DNA from: Natrinema altunense
GTDB taxonomy: Archaea; Halobacteriota; Halobacteria; Halobacteriales; Natrialbaceae
Assembly: GCF_000731985.1 (NCBI RefSeq)
Contig: NZ_JNCS01000004.1
Span: forward strand, 1-64,000
DNA: 64,000 nt
Direction of reading: 5' to 3'
Shown here piece after piece: positions 10,201-19,104 of the stretch (positions are counted from its first letter, which is position 1; every line of letters begins with the position of its first letter). Under the pieces are notes generated by a model. That model saw nothing but the letters and a program-made list of their open reading frames with translations. It had not been told where the DNA came from and did no database searches. The translations under genes were made by a program, and so were the position numbers.

Positions 10201-10405
10201 CGAGGAACGCGATTCGGTGTTTCGCCGGGACGTCGTTCAGCCGCCGGATGACGTCGGCACCGAGCTGGGAGAAGATCCGCAAGAGCACGGTGGCGTTGTC
10301 GTCCGTCGACGGGTCCCATGATTCGGTGTACTGATCCGCGAGGGTCCGTAACTCGGCGTACAGATCCTCCCGATCCCTGTCGTCGACGACCGGTGGCCGA
10401 CTCAT
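7250..10405 (-). CDS. Baseplate J-like wedge protein (large paralogue)
   Basis: A 1051-aa relative of the next gene, with the same FGDGNRGRIPPAGQ signature in its C-terminal half and N-terminal sequence (LADQYTESWDP, LLRIFSQLGADVIRRLND) shared by eCIS baseplate proteins. Residues about 350-750 are an extra region of repeated beta-rich modules (WEYWTGSGWNRL, WEYCVDPDADEWSKL) such as decorate large J proteins. A frame extends 50 codons further upstream, but the ATG at 10405 overlaps the stop of the gp25-like gene by ATGA, which fixes the start. In the assembled particle it would form the wedge around the spike complex. Confidence 0.9.
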   Translation of the reverse strand: MSRPPVVDDRDREDLYAELRTLADQYTESWDPSTDDNATVLLRIFSQLGADVIRRLNDVPAKHRIAFLDALGFDRRPPQAARLPLTFSVSADIDRNVAIPGGTQAVAEPSDGPDQIFEIPQDDGFEATGASLTDVLSVDPAADRIVDHGDVRTADEPVELFTGDSIQEHVLYLAHSDLLTLEPGSPITITAEMATDNPVLETDAVWEYYGEEDGTEGWHRLEEWTDDEAADDAIRLDLLQERLQSSAPGSGDGDRLELRFRLPGTPVEHAVDGVESRWLRCRIDDDEPDPDVFSLHLESISASVGRDPSEDGLSPDSLRSNDVPLSTDDGDVRPLGRLPQPPATFYIASEEAFTKRGGVVEVRFDPPADPDADELDAVTDADTPGEVDIDADGTSAAEGVGVLGGPPELSWEYWTGSGWNRLTVLEDETNALRRAGHVRFTVPEDIEPTAVSGHENVWVRARLVSGNYGQPSFGVTDAGTRGSVVNSPDPPCFGDISIHYDRGMQSFETIRTRNNAAISGDLAESESPISPFDELPEDTQTLYLGFDETLRNGPLTFFVPIEDVTYPRSFDPGMRWEYCVDPDADEWSKLTVRDRTGGLTERGIVELTFPEPTTAFDRFGRCCHWIRVRVTQDEFDWRPSDRSQSAPEADQPRDRTTAPPTLDGLYPNTQWAYNTRTIEDEVLGSSDGTHEQSFACAHAPVIDVDVWVDESETVSTSERRALRSERPEDVRRVTDASGDVTEYWIRWQQVSDFLESEATDRHYVVDRIDGTVSFGDGNRGRIPPAGQGNITVTYTTGGGRDGNVAADTITDLQSSISLAEDVSNPKPADGGADAESRDALVERTTNQLKHRDRAVTPTDYERVANAAFRELSKVKCDPDGAVEAGSVTLLIVPYAQREKPVPSMELKQRVRETVRDRAPASLVESETSRIVVRGPSYAELSVSVAVSMADSTSVSLLKAAIERRLDEFLHPLDGNGGDGWAFGEAPSVDALADLVDGADHVADVVDLDATIEVGGEQRSLSERETGPPLPSDVLVCSGGHDVAVTMEADRS

Positions 10406-10800
10406 CCGTCGCCCTCCGTGATGTAGAACGGATACACCATGTTCGAGAGGCTGTTTGTCGTCCGGACCCGGTACTCGATGTCGATAAGGACCTTGTTCGG
10501 CGATTCGTCGTCCGTTCGAGCATCGATGTCCTCGATATCGATCCGCGGCTCCCACTGGACGAGCGCCTCGCGAACGCTGCTCTCGATGAGGTTCAGCGTC
10601 GCCGGCGTCGCGGCCGAAAACACGTGGTCGTGGATCTCACAGCCGAATTCGGGTCGCATCACTCGCTCACCCTTGGCCGTTCCGAGAATGATCCGGATCG
10701 ACTCGCGGATGTCGTCCTCGGCCTCGGACGTTCGGACCGAGCCACGGGCATCGGTCTCGACCGGAAACGACCAGCCGGTTCCGAGAAACTCGTCGGACAT
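10402..10800 (-). CDS. gp25-like baseplate wedge protein (GPW/gp25 family)
   Basis: A 132-aa protein with the gp25 core: RESIRIILGTAKGERVMRP followed by EFGCEIHDHVFS. In phage T4 and related systems this protein starts sheath polymerisation from the baseplate. The length suits the family. It sits between the PAAR-tip gene and the large J gene, three bases from one and overlapping the other by four, in the same order as in Afp-type clusters. Confidence 0.94.
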   Translation of the reverse strand: MSDEFLGTGWSFPVETDARGSVRTSEAEDDIRESIRIILGTAKGERVMRPEFGCEIHDHVFSAATPATLNLIESSVREALVQWEPRIDIEDIDARTDDESPNKVLIDIEYRVRTTNSLSNMVYPFYITEGDG

Positions 10801-10803
10801 GAG

Positions 10804-11094
10804 TCAGCCGATCATGACCGTCGAACACCCGCTCGCGATCGTGTTGGGCGGTCCGCTCTCGATGATCGTATCGCCCATTCTCGCCGCGGGCATCTTGTTG
10901 ATCAGGACGCTCGTACTCCCCTTGGTCACGGTGCCGCCGACGTGGGGCACGGGCCCGGTCGTGAGCGGACACGTATGCACGTCCGCCAGCGCTCGCCACG
11001 CGGGCCGCTTCCCGATCAGGACGTTCGGACTGCCGGTCCCGGTCAGCGGCGTCCCGTGTGCCGTCTGATCGCCGACTCTCGCTGCTGGTTGCAT
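10804..11094 (-). CDS. PAAR-domain spike-tip protein
   Basis: A 96-aa PAAR protein that would cap the spike as a sharp point. Glycine-rich repeats with the PAAR pattern are visible: MQPAARVGDQTAHGTPLTGTG at the N-terminus, SPNVLIGKRPAWR, and STSVLINKMPAARMGDTI. His and Cys residues (the two in THGT-like and DVHTCP contexts, plus a C-terminal Cys) could coordinate the tip metal. There is no C-terminal extension, so it does not itself carry a toxin domain. Confidence 0.93.
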   Translation of the reverse strand: MQPAARVGDQTAHGTPLTGTGSPNVLIGKRPAWRALADVHTCPLTTGPVPHVGGTVTKGSTSVLINKMPAARMGDTIIESGPPNTIASGCSTVMIG

Positions 11095-11105
11095 TTGACT
11101 CTATT

Positions 11106-11843
11106 TTAATTCAAGGTAATTAGTTTCCCTTTAACTTTTACCATCCCGGTCCCGTCGACGTTAACCATCGATCCGGAGAGCGCGAGTTTCGCCTTACTAT
11201 CGACGTTGACCGGTCCCTTCCCTTTGATCTTGACGCCCTTCTTGCCCGTGATCTCTACGGAGTTTCCGTCGAGGGAGATCGTCGATGCCGAGAGTTCGAG
11301 TTCCGATTTCGCGTCGATCGCAACCGAACCGCTGTCGGAATCGAGCGTAATGCTGTTGTCGTTGGACTCGTCACTGATCCTGATCGTCTCCGAACTGCCC
11401 GAGTCGTCGATCACGATCTCGTTGCCGCCGGTCGTTCGAATCGTAATACTGCCGTCGTCGGCGTCGTCGAACGCGATCACGTGATCGCTCCGGGAGCGGA
11501 CTTCGCGGATATCGTTGTTCCCGTCGCCGTTTTTCTGCGGTGGTTTCTGCTTGCCGTTCCACAACGACCCGATGACGAACGGCTTGTGAATGTCACCGTT
11601 CTCGAACGCGACCAGTACCTCGTCGTCGATCTCCGGCAGAAAGTAGCTCCCGTACTCGTTGCCGGCCATCTCGGTGGCGATCCGCGCCCAGTGACTCTCG
11701 TCGTCGGCGTCGCGCCACGGGAACTGGAGTTTGACCCGCCCGAGATCCTTCGGGTCCTCGTTGTCCGTCACGATGCCGACGGCGACGCCGCGAATACCGC
11801 CGTCGTCCGCGCCCCCGTCGTCGATGAACCCGGACGGCTTCAC
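11106..11843 (-). CDS. Spike protein, gp5/VgrG C-terminal-like
   Basis: A 245-aa protein with an OB-fold at residues about 18-110 (GIVTDNEDPKDLGRVKLQFP, then GSYFLPEIDDEVLVAFENGD), as in gp5 and gpV spikes. About 130 residues of short valine/isoleucine-rich repeats follow (SITIRTTGG, EIVIDDSG, SITLDSDSG, VEITGKKG, VKIKGKGP), which would wind into the triple beta-helix needle. No lysozyme domain and no effector extension is present. It overlaps the hub gene by four bases and precedes the PAAR gene, so hub, needle and tip are separate polypeptides here. Confidence 0.93.
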   Translation of the reverse strand: MKPSGFIDDGGADDGGIRGVAVGIVTDNEDPKDLGRVKLQFPWRDADDESHWARIATEMAGNEYGSYFLPEIDDEVLVAFENGDIHKPFVIGSLWNGKQKPPQKNGDGNNDIREVRSRSDHVIAFDDADDGSITIRTTGGNEIVIDDSGSSETIRISDESNDNSITLDSDSGSVAIDAKSELELSASTISLDGNSVEITGKKGVKIKGKGPVNVDSKAKLALSGSMVNVDGTGMVKVKGKLITLN

Positions 11844-12868
11844 GAGGACACCTCCGTTACCTCGAAGGACGTCCGATAGCCGGCGCTTCCCATCCGGTGA
11901 GTGGCTTCGGTGACGTAGTAGTCGGCGGAGAATCGGCCCCCCAGCTCCTCGAGTCGAATAACGCTGCCGGCCCTGATTTCGGGGGTGCCGTCGGCCTCAC
12001 CGTGACCGGTGATGACGCCGTCGGAGAATCGATTCAACTTCGTTTCGGCGACCCGTTTCGCTTCGTCCCGTGACATTGCTTGTACTCTGAAAACCTCCTT
12101 GTAGTTCGCGTTCGTACTGCCGGCGGTCGCGACGATCTCGGATTTGTTCTGTTCGTCCCAGCTCCGGACCTCGACCTCGTCGATCTGAGACCGCCGTGTG
12201 ATTTCGGCGTAGAAATCGTGAAGCGCTTCGCCGTACCACAGTTCGGCGACCGGGCCGTCGCCGTCGCCTTTCGCGGAGCGGGGGCGGAAGCGAACGGTGT
12301 CCCGCTCGGCGTAGAACTCGAATCCGTAGGTCTCGGCCAACTGCTGGAGGAACCGATAATCGCTCTGGCCGTCCTGAATCAGCTTTTCGCGTTTGATCGA
12401 CGCGTCGGAGACGTCGACCGTCGAAAACGGGTACGACGACAGCACGTCCTCGACGGCCGTCCCGACCGTCTCCTCCGCCCACGAGTCCGAGCGGGTTCCC
12501 TGCATGAGTTCCCAGAGCAGGCCGTAGCCCGACACCGTGACCGACGGTCCGCGGTCGGTCGTGAACTCGGCGTTGATCGAGCGGATGGAACCGGTCAACA
12601 GCGGCGTCAGCGTCCCGTCACCGCCGTACCCCATCGCGATTTCGACGTCCGTTCCGACCGCGAAATCGTCCCAGGTCAGGCCGCTGAACTCCCCGAGCTC
12701 CTCGTCGAACGGGAAGTTCAGGGTAAACGAAAACCGATCCGCGCCGTCGAGGGTCGTCTCGACGACGAGATCGGCGATCCGGCCGCCCGGCTCCTGGAAC
12801 TTCGTGTCGCCGATATCGACTTTGAACCGCGGCGAATAACGCGGCTGGATGTTCGTTCCGGTACTCAT
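11840..12868 (-). CDS. Hub protein, gp27/late control D-like
   Basis: A 342-aa baseplate hub protein. It shows the gp27/gpD pattern: an N-terminal beta-barrel start (PRFKVDIGDTKF), a mid-protein segment RSDYRFLQQLAETYGFEFY-like (here QSDYRFLQQLAETYGFEFYA), and C-terminal AETKLNRFSDG. In VgrG proteins this domain is fused to the spike; here it is a separate gene translated just before the spike and overlapping it by four nt. It forms the trimeric platform between tube and spike. Confidence 0.92.
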   Translation of the reverse strand: MSTGTNIQPRYSPRFKVDIGDTKFQEPGGRIADLVVETTLDGADRFSFTLNFPFDEELGEFSGLTWDDFAVGTDVEIAMGYGGDGTLTPLLTGSIRSINAEFTTDRGPSVTVSGYGLLWELMQGTRSDSWAEETVGTAVEDVLSSYPFSTVDVSDASIKREKLIQDGQSDYRFLQQLAETYGFEFYAERDTVRFRPRSAKGDGDGPVAELWYGEALHDFYAEITRRSQIDEVEVRSWDEQNKSEIVATAGSTNANYKEVFRVQAMSRDEAKRVAETKLNRFSDGVITGHGEADGTPEIRAGSVIRLEELGGRFSADYYVTEATHRMGSAGYRTSFEVTEVSS

Positions 12869-12870
12869 GA

Positions 12871-13545
12871 CTACAGCGGGGGTAGTTCGAGTTTGTCACC
12901 CGCTTCGATCGCGCGGGGATCCTCGATGTCGTTGTGATCGGCGATCGTCCGCCAGTGCGACGAGTCGCCGTACTCCTCGGCCGCGATCAGCCACAGAGTG
13001 TCACCGTCGGTAACAGTCCAGACCTTCGTCTTGTCCGTCGACTCCGGCGACACCTCGGATTTGTGATAGTCGGCCGTCTTGTACTCCATGAACACGACGT
13101 TCACTCGAGCGCGGACGGGAACGCCACTGGGAAGGAACTTCGTGAACTGCTTGTTCGCCCGCTGAACGAGGGCGGTGAAGTCGATTCCGTCACCCCAGAC
13201 GAACCGACAGACCGGCGGCGCGTGCAACTCGCCGTCGACCGACAGCAGCGTATCGATGTGTTTCGTATATCGCTCGCGGACGTCGACCCGCTCCGTGTCG
13301 GGCGACCCCTTCGAATCCAGTTCGTCGCTCGTATCGAAAAACAGCTCCATCGACAGCGTCTCCGCGTTCCCGTCGACGAACTGCATGATCGACGCCCCCG
13401 ATCCGGTCGCCTTCAGTTCGCCGTAGTTGACGCTCTTCTCGACCGTGTAGGCGTTCGGGTTGAACTTACAGTCGATCGTCTCGCCCTTCTGTTTCCCGTT
13501 CAGGATCATGATCTGGGCTTTCTCGAGTTTGCCGCTGCCACTCAT
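12871..13545 (-). CDS. Tube-initiator protein with C-terminal LysM domain (Afp7-like)
   Basis: A 224-aa CIS tube-initiator. Residues 1-170 match the Afp7/Pvc7 N-terminal fold (FNPNAYTVEKSVNYGE, then MELFFDTSDE and PPVCRFVWGD). Residues about 176-224 are a LysM domain (VTDGDTLWLIAAEEYGD ... DKLELPPL). In structures of this family it joins the inner tube to the hub, as gp53/gp54 do in T4. Its ATG directly follows the TAG stop of the giant disordered protein, so the two are translated together. Confidence 0.94.
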   Translation of the reverse strand: MSGSGKLEKAQIMILNGKQKGETIDCKFNPNAYTVEKSVNYGELKATGSGASIMQFVDGNAETLSMELFFDTSDELDSKGSPDTERVDVRERYTKHIDTLLSVDGELHAPPVCRFVWGDGIDFTALVQRANKQFTKFLPSGVPVRARVNVVFMEYKTADYHKSEVSPESTDKTKVWTVTDGDTLWLIAAEEYGDSSHWRTIADHNDIEDPRAIEAGDKLELPPL

Positions 13546-16500
13546 CTACAGCCCCCTCCGTTCGCGCTCGACCCTGATTTTCCGCTCGAGCTTCCGGTAG
13601 AGTTCCTGAACGGCGCGATCGACATCGGCGTCGAACCGCGGGTCCGTGCCGGACGACAGATCGACACTGTCGAACCGGTTCCGGCCGTGACGGTCCTGAT
13701 CGGACCGACGACCCCGTGACGGCTCCGACCGCCGCTCCGTGGACTGCTGGGGTCGGTCGATCGACGACCGCTGGCGGTCGTTCAGTCTCGACCCTACGTC
13801 GTCGTTCAGTCCCGATCCTCCATCGTCGTGACCGACTACCGACCCGGTCTGGGCGGGTTCCCGGCTGCGCTTCGACCCGAATCCGGATCGCGTCCGATCA
13901 CCGCCAGTCTCCTTTCGACCCGACGGTCCGCGTCGCTCACGGCCGGAGCCGTGTCCCGGCGTCGCGCGGCTCGTCGTCGATTCTCGAGTCGCTCCGCTCG
14001 GTGTCGTCGAATCGCGCGGCGTTGCGTTCGAACGGTTCGGTCCACCCCGGTCGACGGACGGCGCATCCGTCGTCGACGACCGTCGATAGGTCAGCGACGG
14101 TCGGTCTGACGCTGCACTCGTTTGCATCCCGTTCACACCCGTACGTTCCTCTGTTGATTCAATAGTATTAGTTGTTGGTTTATTTTTCGGGGCGTTCGAC
14201 ATCCGAGACTGTCCCGGCGACGTCGACGGGGCCACCGCGTCCGTCGTCGGTTCGGGCACGTCTTCTCGAGTCCGGAGCGAAAGCGACGGGGTATCGACTG
14301 CAGCGTGACCGCTTCGTCCCTCGTCCGGTGATCCATCCGTCGCAGCAGGCCCCGTCGACGGCCGTCGACGCATCCGGAGCCGTGACTCGAACCGACGACG
14401 CTCGCTCGCGATCCCAGCCGTAGTCGACGGTCGATCCGACGCGGTCGACCCGAGACCGTCAGTCTCACCGGACTCCGTGGCGGCCGTGCCGACCCGTGCT
14501 CGTCTCGAGTTAGCAGCGCCGACGCGGTCTCGGTCTCGCCGCGGCGACGCGTCGGCCCGCTCCGCCGTCGATCCCGGGCGGACGGCGATCGTCGGCGGTC
14601 GCGCCGGACGGTGATCGGATCGGGAACTGGACCCGTCGGACACGCTCGCAGCGGCGGTGTCGGTACGGACCGAGCGACGAGTCGTGTGAGACTGGCCCGA
14701 CGAGCCGGCCGCCGTCGTTCGCAGAACCGAAAGCGGCGTCCGTCGGTCCGACCGAGGTGCCCGACTAGCCGCTATACCGGTCGCCTCGACTGGCGCAGTC
14801 GCCGCCGACTCGGTCCTCGGGGTCGTGTCGGGTTCGACTGTCCCTCGAGCCGGTCGGGGTTGCGACTGAGCGGCTGACGCCGTGGTATCGACGCCCCGAC
14901 TCTTCGATAGGCGCTGGCGCGTGGTCGAATCAGTTGCCGTCCGCTGGTCGATGCCAGTCGATCCGGTAGCCGGTTCCCGACCGCGCCAGTCTCCCGAGCG
15001 GGGACGTGAACCGGCACCGTCGTTTCGCTCGGACGGCGATCGGCTGGGAGCGGTTCGCTGTGCGTCGGTAGCCGACGGACGGTGTTGTGCCATCGCTCCC
15101 GTCGGTGAAGCACCGACCGTACTATCGCGATCGAGCCCGGTGACCACCGAGCGACCGTCTCGAGGCGACTGGGACCGCGGTCCGGTCGGATCGGTCACCG
15201 CGGGCGATCGATACTGAAGCGTTGCCGACTGCCTACCGAACTCCGCTCCGAACTGGGAGCCGACGGCCGATGTGAGCGGGTCCGAACGAGTCGGTCCGCG
15301 AGGGTTCGCGGAGACGCCGGACGGAGAGACGACGGTGTTCGTCGAATGCGTGTGTGTCGTCGTCCGGCTCGGCGTTTCATGAACGCGAGCCGAGATATCG
15401 GTCGACCGGGCAACGGAGCGAGCGGTCGGTCCCTGTGCACTTGCCGACCCTCCAACTGGCAACGTATCCGTCGACGCCGAGGCCGCGTCCGCGGCCGAAT
15501 GGATCGTCGCCCCGACCGGTCCGGAGTCGGGGAACGAGGAATCACCCGTGGTCCGTTCCCGCTCGCGTCGTGTCCGGGACGAGTCCGGGCTCGAGTGGAC
15601 TGTCCGAACCGTCCGATCGCCCCGTCCAGGTGACGGTCCCCGGTCGGAACGCAGCCGAAGGACCGGCATCCGGCCGCTCGAGTCCGGCAGGGTCGCGTCC
15701 GCTCGATCGCGTGGTGTCCCCGAATCGAATCGATGGCTGCTAGAGGCGACCGCTGTTCCGAGAGCCGTCGGGTTCGGGTCGGGAGACGCGGCTGCGGGTT
15801 CGGTGTCGGCAGCGGACGGCTGCTGGCTCCTCGAGATCGAGTGTGACGGTGCGGACGGCGTGTCGCTGTTCGATACCGTCACGGGCGTCGCAGTCGTCGC
15901 CCCGGGCGCCGCGCTCGAGCGAGATCGCTCGAGCGAACGAGTGCCCCTTTCCCCGTCGTCCAATCGCGTCAGAGAGACCGTCCCCGTCCGAGAGCCGCCC
16001 ATTTGTGCGAGCGTCTCCCCTTCGGATCCGCCTCTCTGCGTGACTGTCCCCATCCCGGACCCTCGGCGCTGAGAGATCGTACCGGGCGAACCCGCAGTCA
16101 CGGGGTCGCGCCGCGACGAGCGGACCGGTCCGGCGATCGGTTCCGAACGGGCCGCGGCTTCGGTTCCCTGTTGCGAACGGTGGGAACGCTCGCGTCCCAT
16201 CACCGCCAGCCGCGGTCCTCTCGAGTTCAAGGACGCGGCTCCGCGGGGCTCCGTCGGCTCCCGCTCCGGTGACGGAGCGACGTCGGGATCGGTCACCCCT
16301 CGAGTCGGTCCCGTAGCCGCGACGGACCGAAGCGAATCGATACGCGTCGGTGCTCGAAGCGAGCCCGAATCGTCGTGCCGTGACGGGCCGGCCGCTGCTG
16401 AGTACCGAGTCGGGTCGGACGAGCGAGTGTCGGTCCAAGAGGGCACTGTTCCCGCTCGAGCCGACCCGTCGCTTCCGGCGCGGACGGCAGTCGCCGAAGA

Positions 16501-19101
16501 CGGAACGGGCGTTGTATCCGACGGTCGACTCCACTCCGCCCGGACCACATCGGCGGCGTGGCGGTCGGTCGAATCCCCGATACCCGATCGATCCCGCGCC
16601 CATCCGACGGCAGCGTGGGTCGCGGCCGGGGTTCGCAGGCTCGAGGGATTCGCGTCGGACCGAAGCGGCGACGAAACGCGCGCCCGGCGATTGGGTTCCG
16701 GTGCTCCCATCTCGTCGGTTACGGTCCCCGAATTGGCCCCCGCGGTCGAGTGGCGCTCGACCACGAGTTCCGAACTCCGACGGTCCGACTGCCTCGCAGG
16801 GGGACGCGACGCCGACCGACGATCGGTCACGGAGACCCGGCCGGAACCCGTCCGCCACTCGTCCCGATCGCCGATTCGTGGCGACGACGCACGCCGTGAA
16901 AAACCAGTGGCAGTCGATCCGAGCGACCGAGTATCGGTGGTCGACCCCCCGAACCTGGGCGTGCGGTCGGCACGACGATCACCAGCCGGTCGGCCGCTCG
17001 CACTCGAGAACGCGCGGATAGGCGATTCAGTGGGTCCGACGCGTCCAGTCGTCGTGGCGCTGGTACTGGAACCGGATCGATAGTCGTCGACCACACGGGT
17101 CGGGTCCGTACCCGGCGGTGGCGATGGAGTCCCGGATACGGATGCGGCGTTCGGCTCGAATCGCCGCTGTGACTCGGCCGACTGTCGACCGGCGACCGAA
17201 CCCGGAGACACGGTCAGTCGACGGTCAGTCGCGGCCGGCTCCGGCCGACCGTCAGCTGCGTGCGCGCCGCGAGCCTCGGTCGCCAACTCCAAGGGAGGGT
17301 ACTGGTGCTGTCCTGCTTGGCTCGGAGCCGCCATGGCAGGGGTCGCGGTCGCCGGGGAATCACCCCGGGCCACTGTTTCGTGCCCCGTTCGATCGGTCCG
17401 AGGCGAGGCACGTGACTCTCGGAAGACGAACGCGGAACGAGAGGAGTCCACTGCAGCCGTCCCATCACGAAGCCCGCGCGAGTCCGTCGCCGTCACCCGC
17501 GACTGCCGTGGAATCCGATCGGTACCCGTCGCAATCACCGTCGGCCGGTGGCGACGCGGTCGCCGCAACTGGACCGCGACCGCTCGACCCGAGTCGGAGC
17601 CGGACGGTTGGCGGTCCGCGCCGGCGCTGGCCGTGATCGGATCAGCCGCTCCCGGCTCGATCGGCTGTGACCGACTACGGTGGGAGTCGAACCCGACCAC
17701 TTCGTCGATCCGAGTCTGCCATGGGGCGCGCTTGCGGCCTTCGGCTGAGACAGGCGACTGGGTCGTACTGTCAGCACGCCGCTCGAGGCTCCCGCTCGAG
17801 TCCGTTACGGTGGGACCGCGACTTACGCCTGCCCTGTTCGTCGGATCGATCGCGCTTCCGGGGCGCACAGGAGTCGACATCGAGGCCGCTCGAATCGGTG
17901 TCCATCCATCGTATACGGTGTCGACATCGGACCGACGGCGAGACGGCTGGTTCGCGCTTTTCGTGACACCGGCGGCCGTCGAAGCCGGACTCGAGTCGAC
18001 CGCTGACATCGGGCGGCGATCATCGAGATGCGGACGACGGGGCGGGTGTTGTACAGTCTCACGCGAGGGTGACGGCGAAGCCGTCGGATCCGACGACGGA
18101 ACCGGTCGATCGATGAGCGGCGGCGGCGCGGACTCGCCGCGGGCTGGCTCCTGGCGTACAGCCGATGTCACGTCCGACGTCGTCTCGGTCGGCCGGCGCG
18201 AGACGCGTAGCGATGGCGTCTCGCGTTCGAGCGACTCGCTGTGGCTCGAGGAGCCGCTTCTCGAAACGGTCGAGTCGAAACCGGTCGCCGAGCGCCGACG
18301 CCCGGAACCGTCGGAGTCGGACAGAGTCCGCCGAGCGATCGCGTCCGCCCACGTGACACGTGTCGCGAGCGTCCCCGGTCGGGTCGGCTGTCGCCGTCCG
18401 GTCCTGCCAGTCGATTGCCGTGGCCGGTCGTCGTCGACCGGTCCCGATCGACCGGGCATCGGCCCCGACTTCGCTCCGGAGGTACTCGGCGCGTCACCGT
18501 TCGAGCGAGCAGCGGCACCCGCCTCAACGTCGCCTCGCCGGTGCGCTCGCTCCGACGAACGGATTCCGTCCCGTCGTTCGGGACCGTCGTGCTCGCGAGA
18601 CGCCGTCTGGGCGCGATCCGATGTCCGTGACCCGTAAGGCTGTGATCGCCTGTCGGACCGAAATACACGTTCTGCCGGCGATTGGGTGGCCGAGTCGGAT
18701 ACCGGTCCAACCGAATCGTCGGACTGTGAACCACGGCCCGACCGACCGGACTGCGTGAGATACGTGAACGCATCCTCGTGATGGTCCGGCCGGGCGAACG
18801 GTGATGGCGAGACGATCGATAGCTCCGGGTCGTCCACCGACTCGCCGTCAGGCGGAGCGACGGCAGGCGAGAGAAACGACAACTCGATCGGACTCCGTTT
18901 CCGCGCAATCCGGATGCCGAATCCGCCCGCCAGTCGGTCGGGCGTCAACGTCGCGATGGATGCGACGCTGGAGCGGAGGCGAGCAACCCCTGGCCGGTCG
19001 TCCGACTCACCCGCCGTCGACGTACCTGCGCCCGTCGAGCGACCAGTCACGCTGATCTCCCGCAGCGCCGTCTCGCACTCGAGGTCGTCAGTTGTCTTCA
19101 T
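13546..19101 (-). CDS. Giant disordered protein of the injection cluster; tape-measure candidate
   Basis: About 1851 residues. Residues 1-130 look folded (start MKTTDDLECETALREISVTG; SSVASIATLTPDRLAGGF). About residues 130-1800 are almost pure Arg/Ser/Thr/Asp/Pro/Ala low complexity with many TP, SR and DR pairs and almost no hydrophobic stretches. The last 40 residues return to order, with a helix DRAVQELYRKLERKIRVERE. I recall similar helical C-termini in short proteins beside tube-initiator genes of bacterial eCIS, but could not check. The start may be the GTG at 19104 or the adjacent ATG at 19101; I use the ATG. Position upstream of the tube initiator fits a tape measure or lumen-filling role. 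No catalytic motif is visible. Confidence 0.75.
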   Translation of the reverse strand: MKTTDDLECETALREISVTGRSTGAGTSTAGESDDRPGVARLRSSVASIATLTPDRLAGGFGIRIARKRSPIELSFLSPAVAPPDGESVDDPELSIVSPSPFARPDHHEDAFTYLTQSGRSGRGSQSDDSVGPVSDSATQSPAERVFRSDRRSQPYGSRTSDRAQTASREHDGPERRDGIRSSERAHRRGDVEAGAAARSNGDAPSTSGAKSGPMPGRSGPVDDDRPRQSTGRTGRRQPTRPGTLATRVTWADAIARRTLSDSDGSGRRRSATGFDSTVSRSGSSSHSESLERETPSLRVSRRPTETTSDVTSAVRQEPARGESAPPPLIDRPVPSSDPTASPSPSRETVQHPPRRPHLDDRRPMSAVDSSPASTAAGVTKSANQPSRRRSDVDTVYDGWTPIRAASMSTPVRPGSAIDPTNRAGVSRGPTVTDSSGSLERRADSTTQSPVSAEGRKRAPWQTRIDEVVGFDSHRSRSQPIEPGAADPITASAGADRQPSGSDSGRAVAVQLRRPRRHRPTVIATGTDRIPRQSRVTATDSRGLRDGTAAVDSSRSAFVFRESRASPRTDRTGHETVARGDSPATATPAMAAPSQAGQHQYPPLELATEARGAHAADGRPEPAATDRRLTVSPGSVAGRQSAESQRRFEPNAASVSGTPSPPPGTDPTRVVDDYRSGSSTSATTTGRVGPTESPIRAFSSASGRPAGDRRADRTPRFGGSTTDTRSLGSTATGFSRRASSPRIGDRDEWRTGSGRVSVTDRRSASRPPARQSDRRSSELVVERHSTAGANSGTVTDEMGAPEPNRRARVSSPLRSDANPSSLRTPAATHAAVGWARDRSGIGDSTDRHAADVVRAEWSRPSDTTPVPSSATAVRAGSDGSARAGTVPSWTDTRSSDPTRYSAAAGPSRHDDSGSLRAPTRIDSLRSVAATGPTRGVTDPDVAPSPEREPTEPRGAASLNSRGPRLAVMGRERSHRSQQGTEAAARSEPIAGPVRSSRRDPVTAGSPGTISQRRGSGMGTVTQRGGSEGETLAQMGGSRTGTVSLTRLDDGERGTRSLERSRSSAAPGATTATPVTVSNSDTPSAPSHSISRSQQPSAADTEPAAASPDPNPTALGTAVASSSHRFDSGTPRDRADATLPDSSGRMPVLRLRSDRGPSPGRGDRTVRTVHSSPDSSRTRRERERTTGDSSFPDSGPVGATIHSAADAASASTDTLPVGGSASAQGPTARSVARSTDISARVHETPSRTTTHTHSTNTVVSPSGVSANPRGPTRSDPLTSAVGSQFGAEFGRQSATLQYRSPAVTDPTGPRSQSPRDGRSVVTGLDRDSTVGASPTGAMAQHRPSATDAQRTAPSRSPSERNDGAGSRPRSGDWRGREPATGSTGIDQRTATDSTTRQRLSKSRGVDTTASAAQSQPRPARGTVEPDTTPRTESAATAPVEATGIAASRAPRSDRRTPLSVLRTTAAGSSGQSHTTRRSVRTDTAAASVSDGSSSRSDHRPARPPTIAVRPGSTAERADASPRRDRDRVGAANSRRARVGTAATESGETDGLGSTASDRPSTTAGIASERRRFESRLRMRRRPSTGPAATDGSPDEGRSGHAAVDTPSLSLRTREDVPEPTTDAVAPSTSPGQSRMSNAPKNKPTTNTIESTEERTGVNGMQTSAASDRPSLTYRRSSTTDAPSVDRGGPNRSNATPRDSTTPSGATRESTTSRATPGHGSGRERRGPSGRKETGGDRTRSGFGSKRSREPAQTGSVVGHDDGGSGLNDDVGSRLNDRQRSSIDRPQQSTERRSEPSRGRRSDQDRHGRNRFDSVDLSSGTDPRFDADVDRAVQELYRKLERKIRVERERRGL

Positions 19102-19104
19102 CAC

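Noticed and set aside
15740-16858. Second-frame ORF of 372 codons inside the giant disordered gene
   Set aside because: The low-complexity GC-rich repeats leave several frames open. It is Arg/Gly-rich with no start signal.
13560-19000. Many CTCGAG and TCGA-rich words suggesting tandem repeats or CRISPR
   Set aside because: No regular spacing or conserved unit; they follow from Ser/Arg/Asp codons in the disordered protein.
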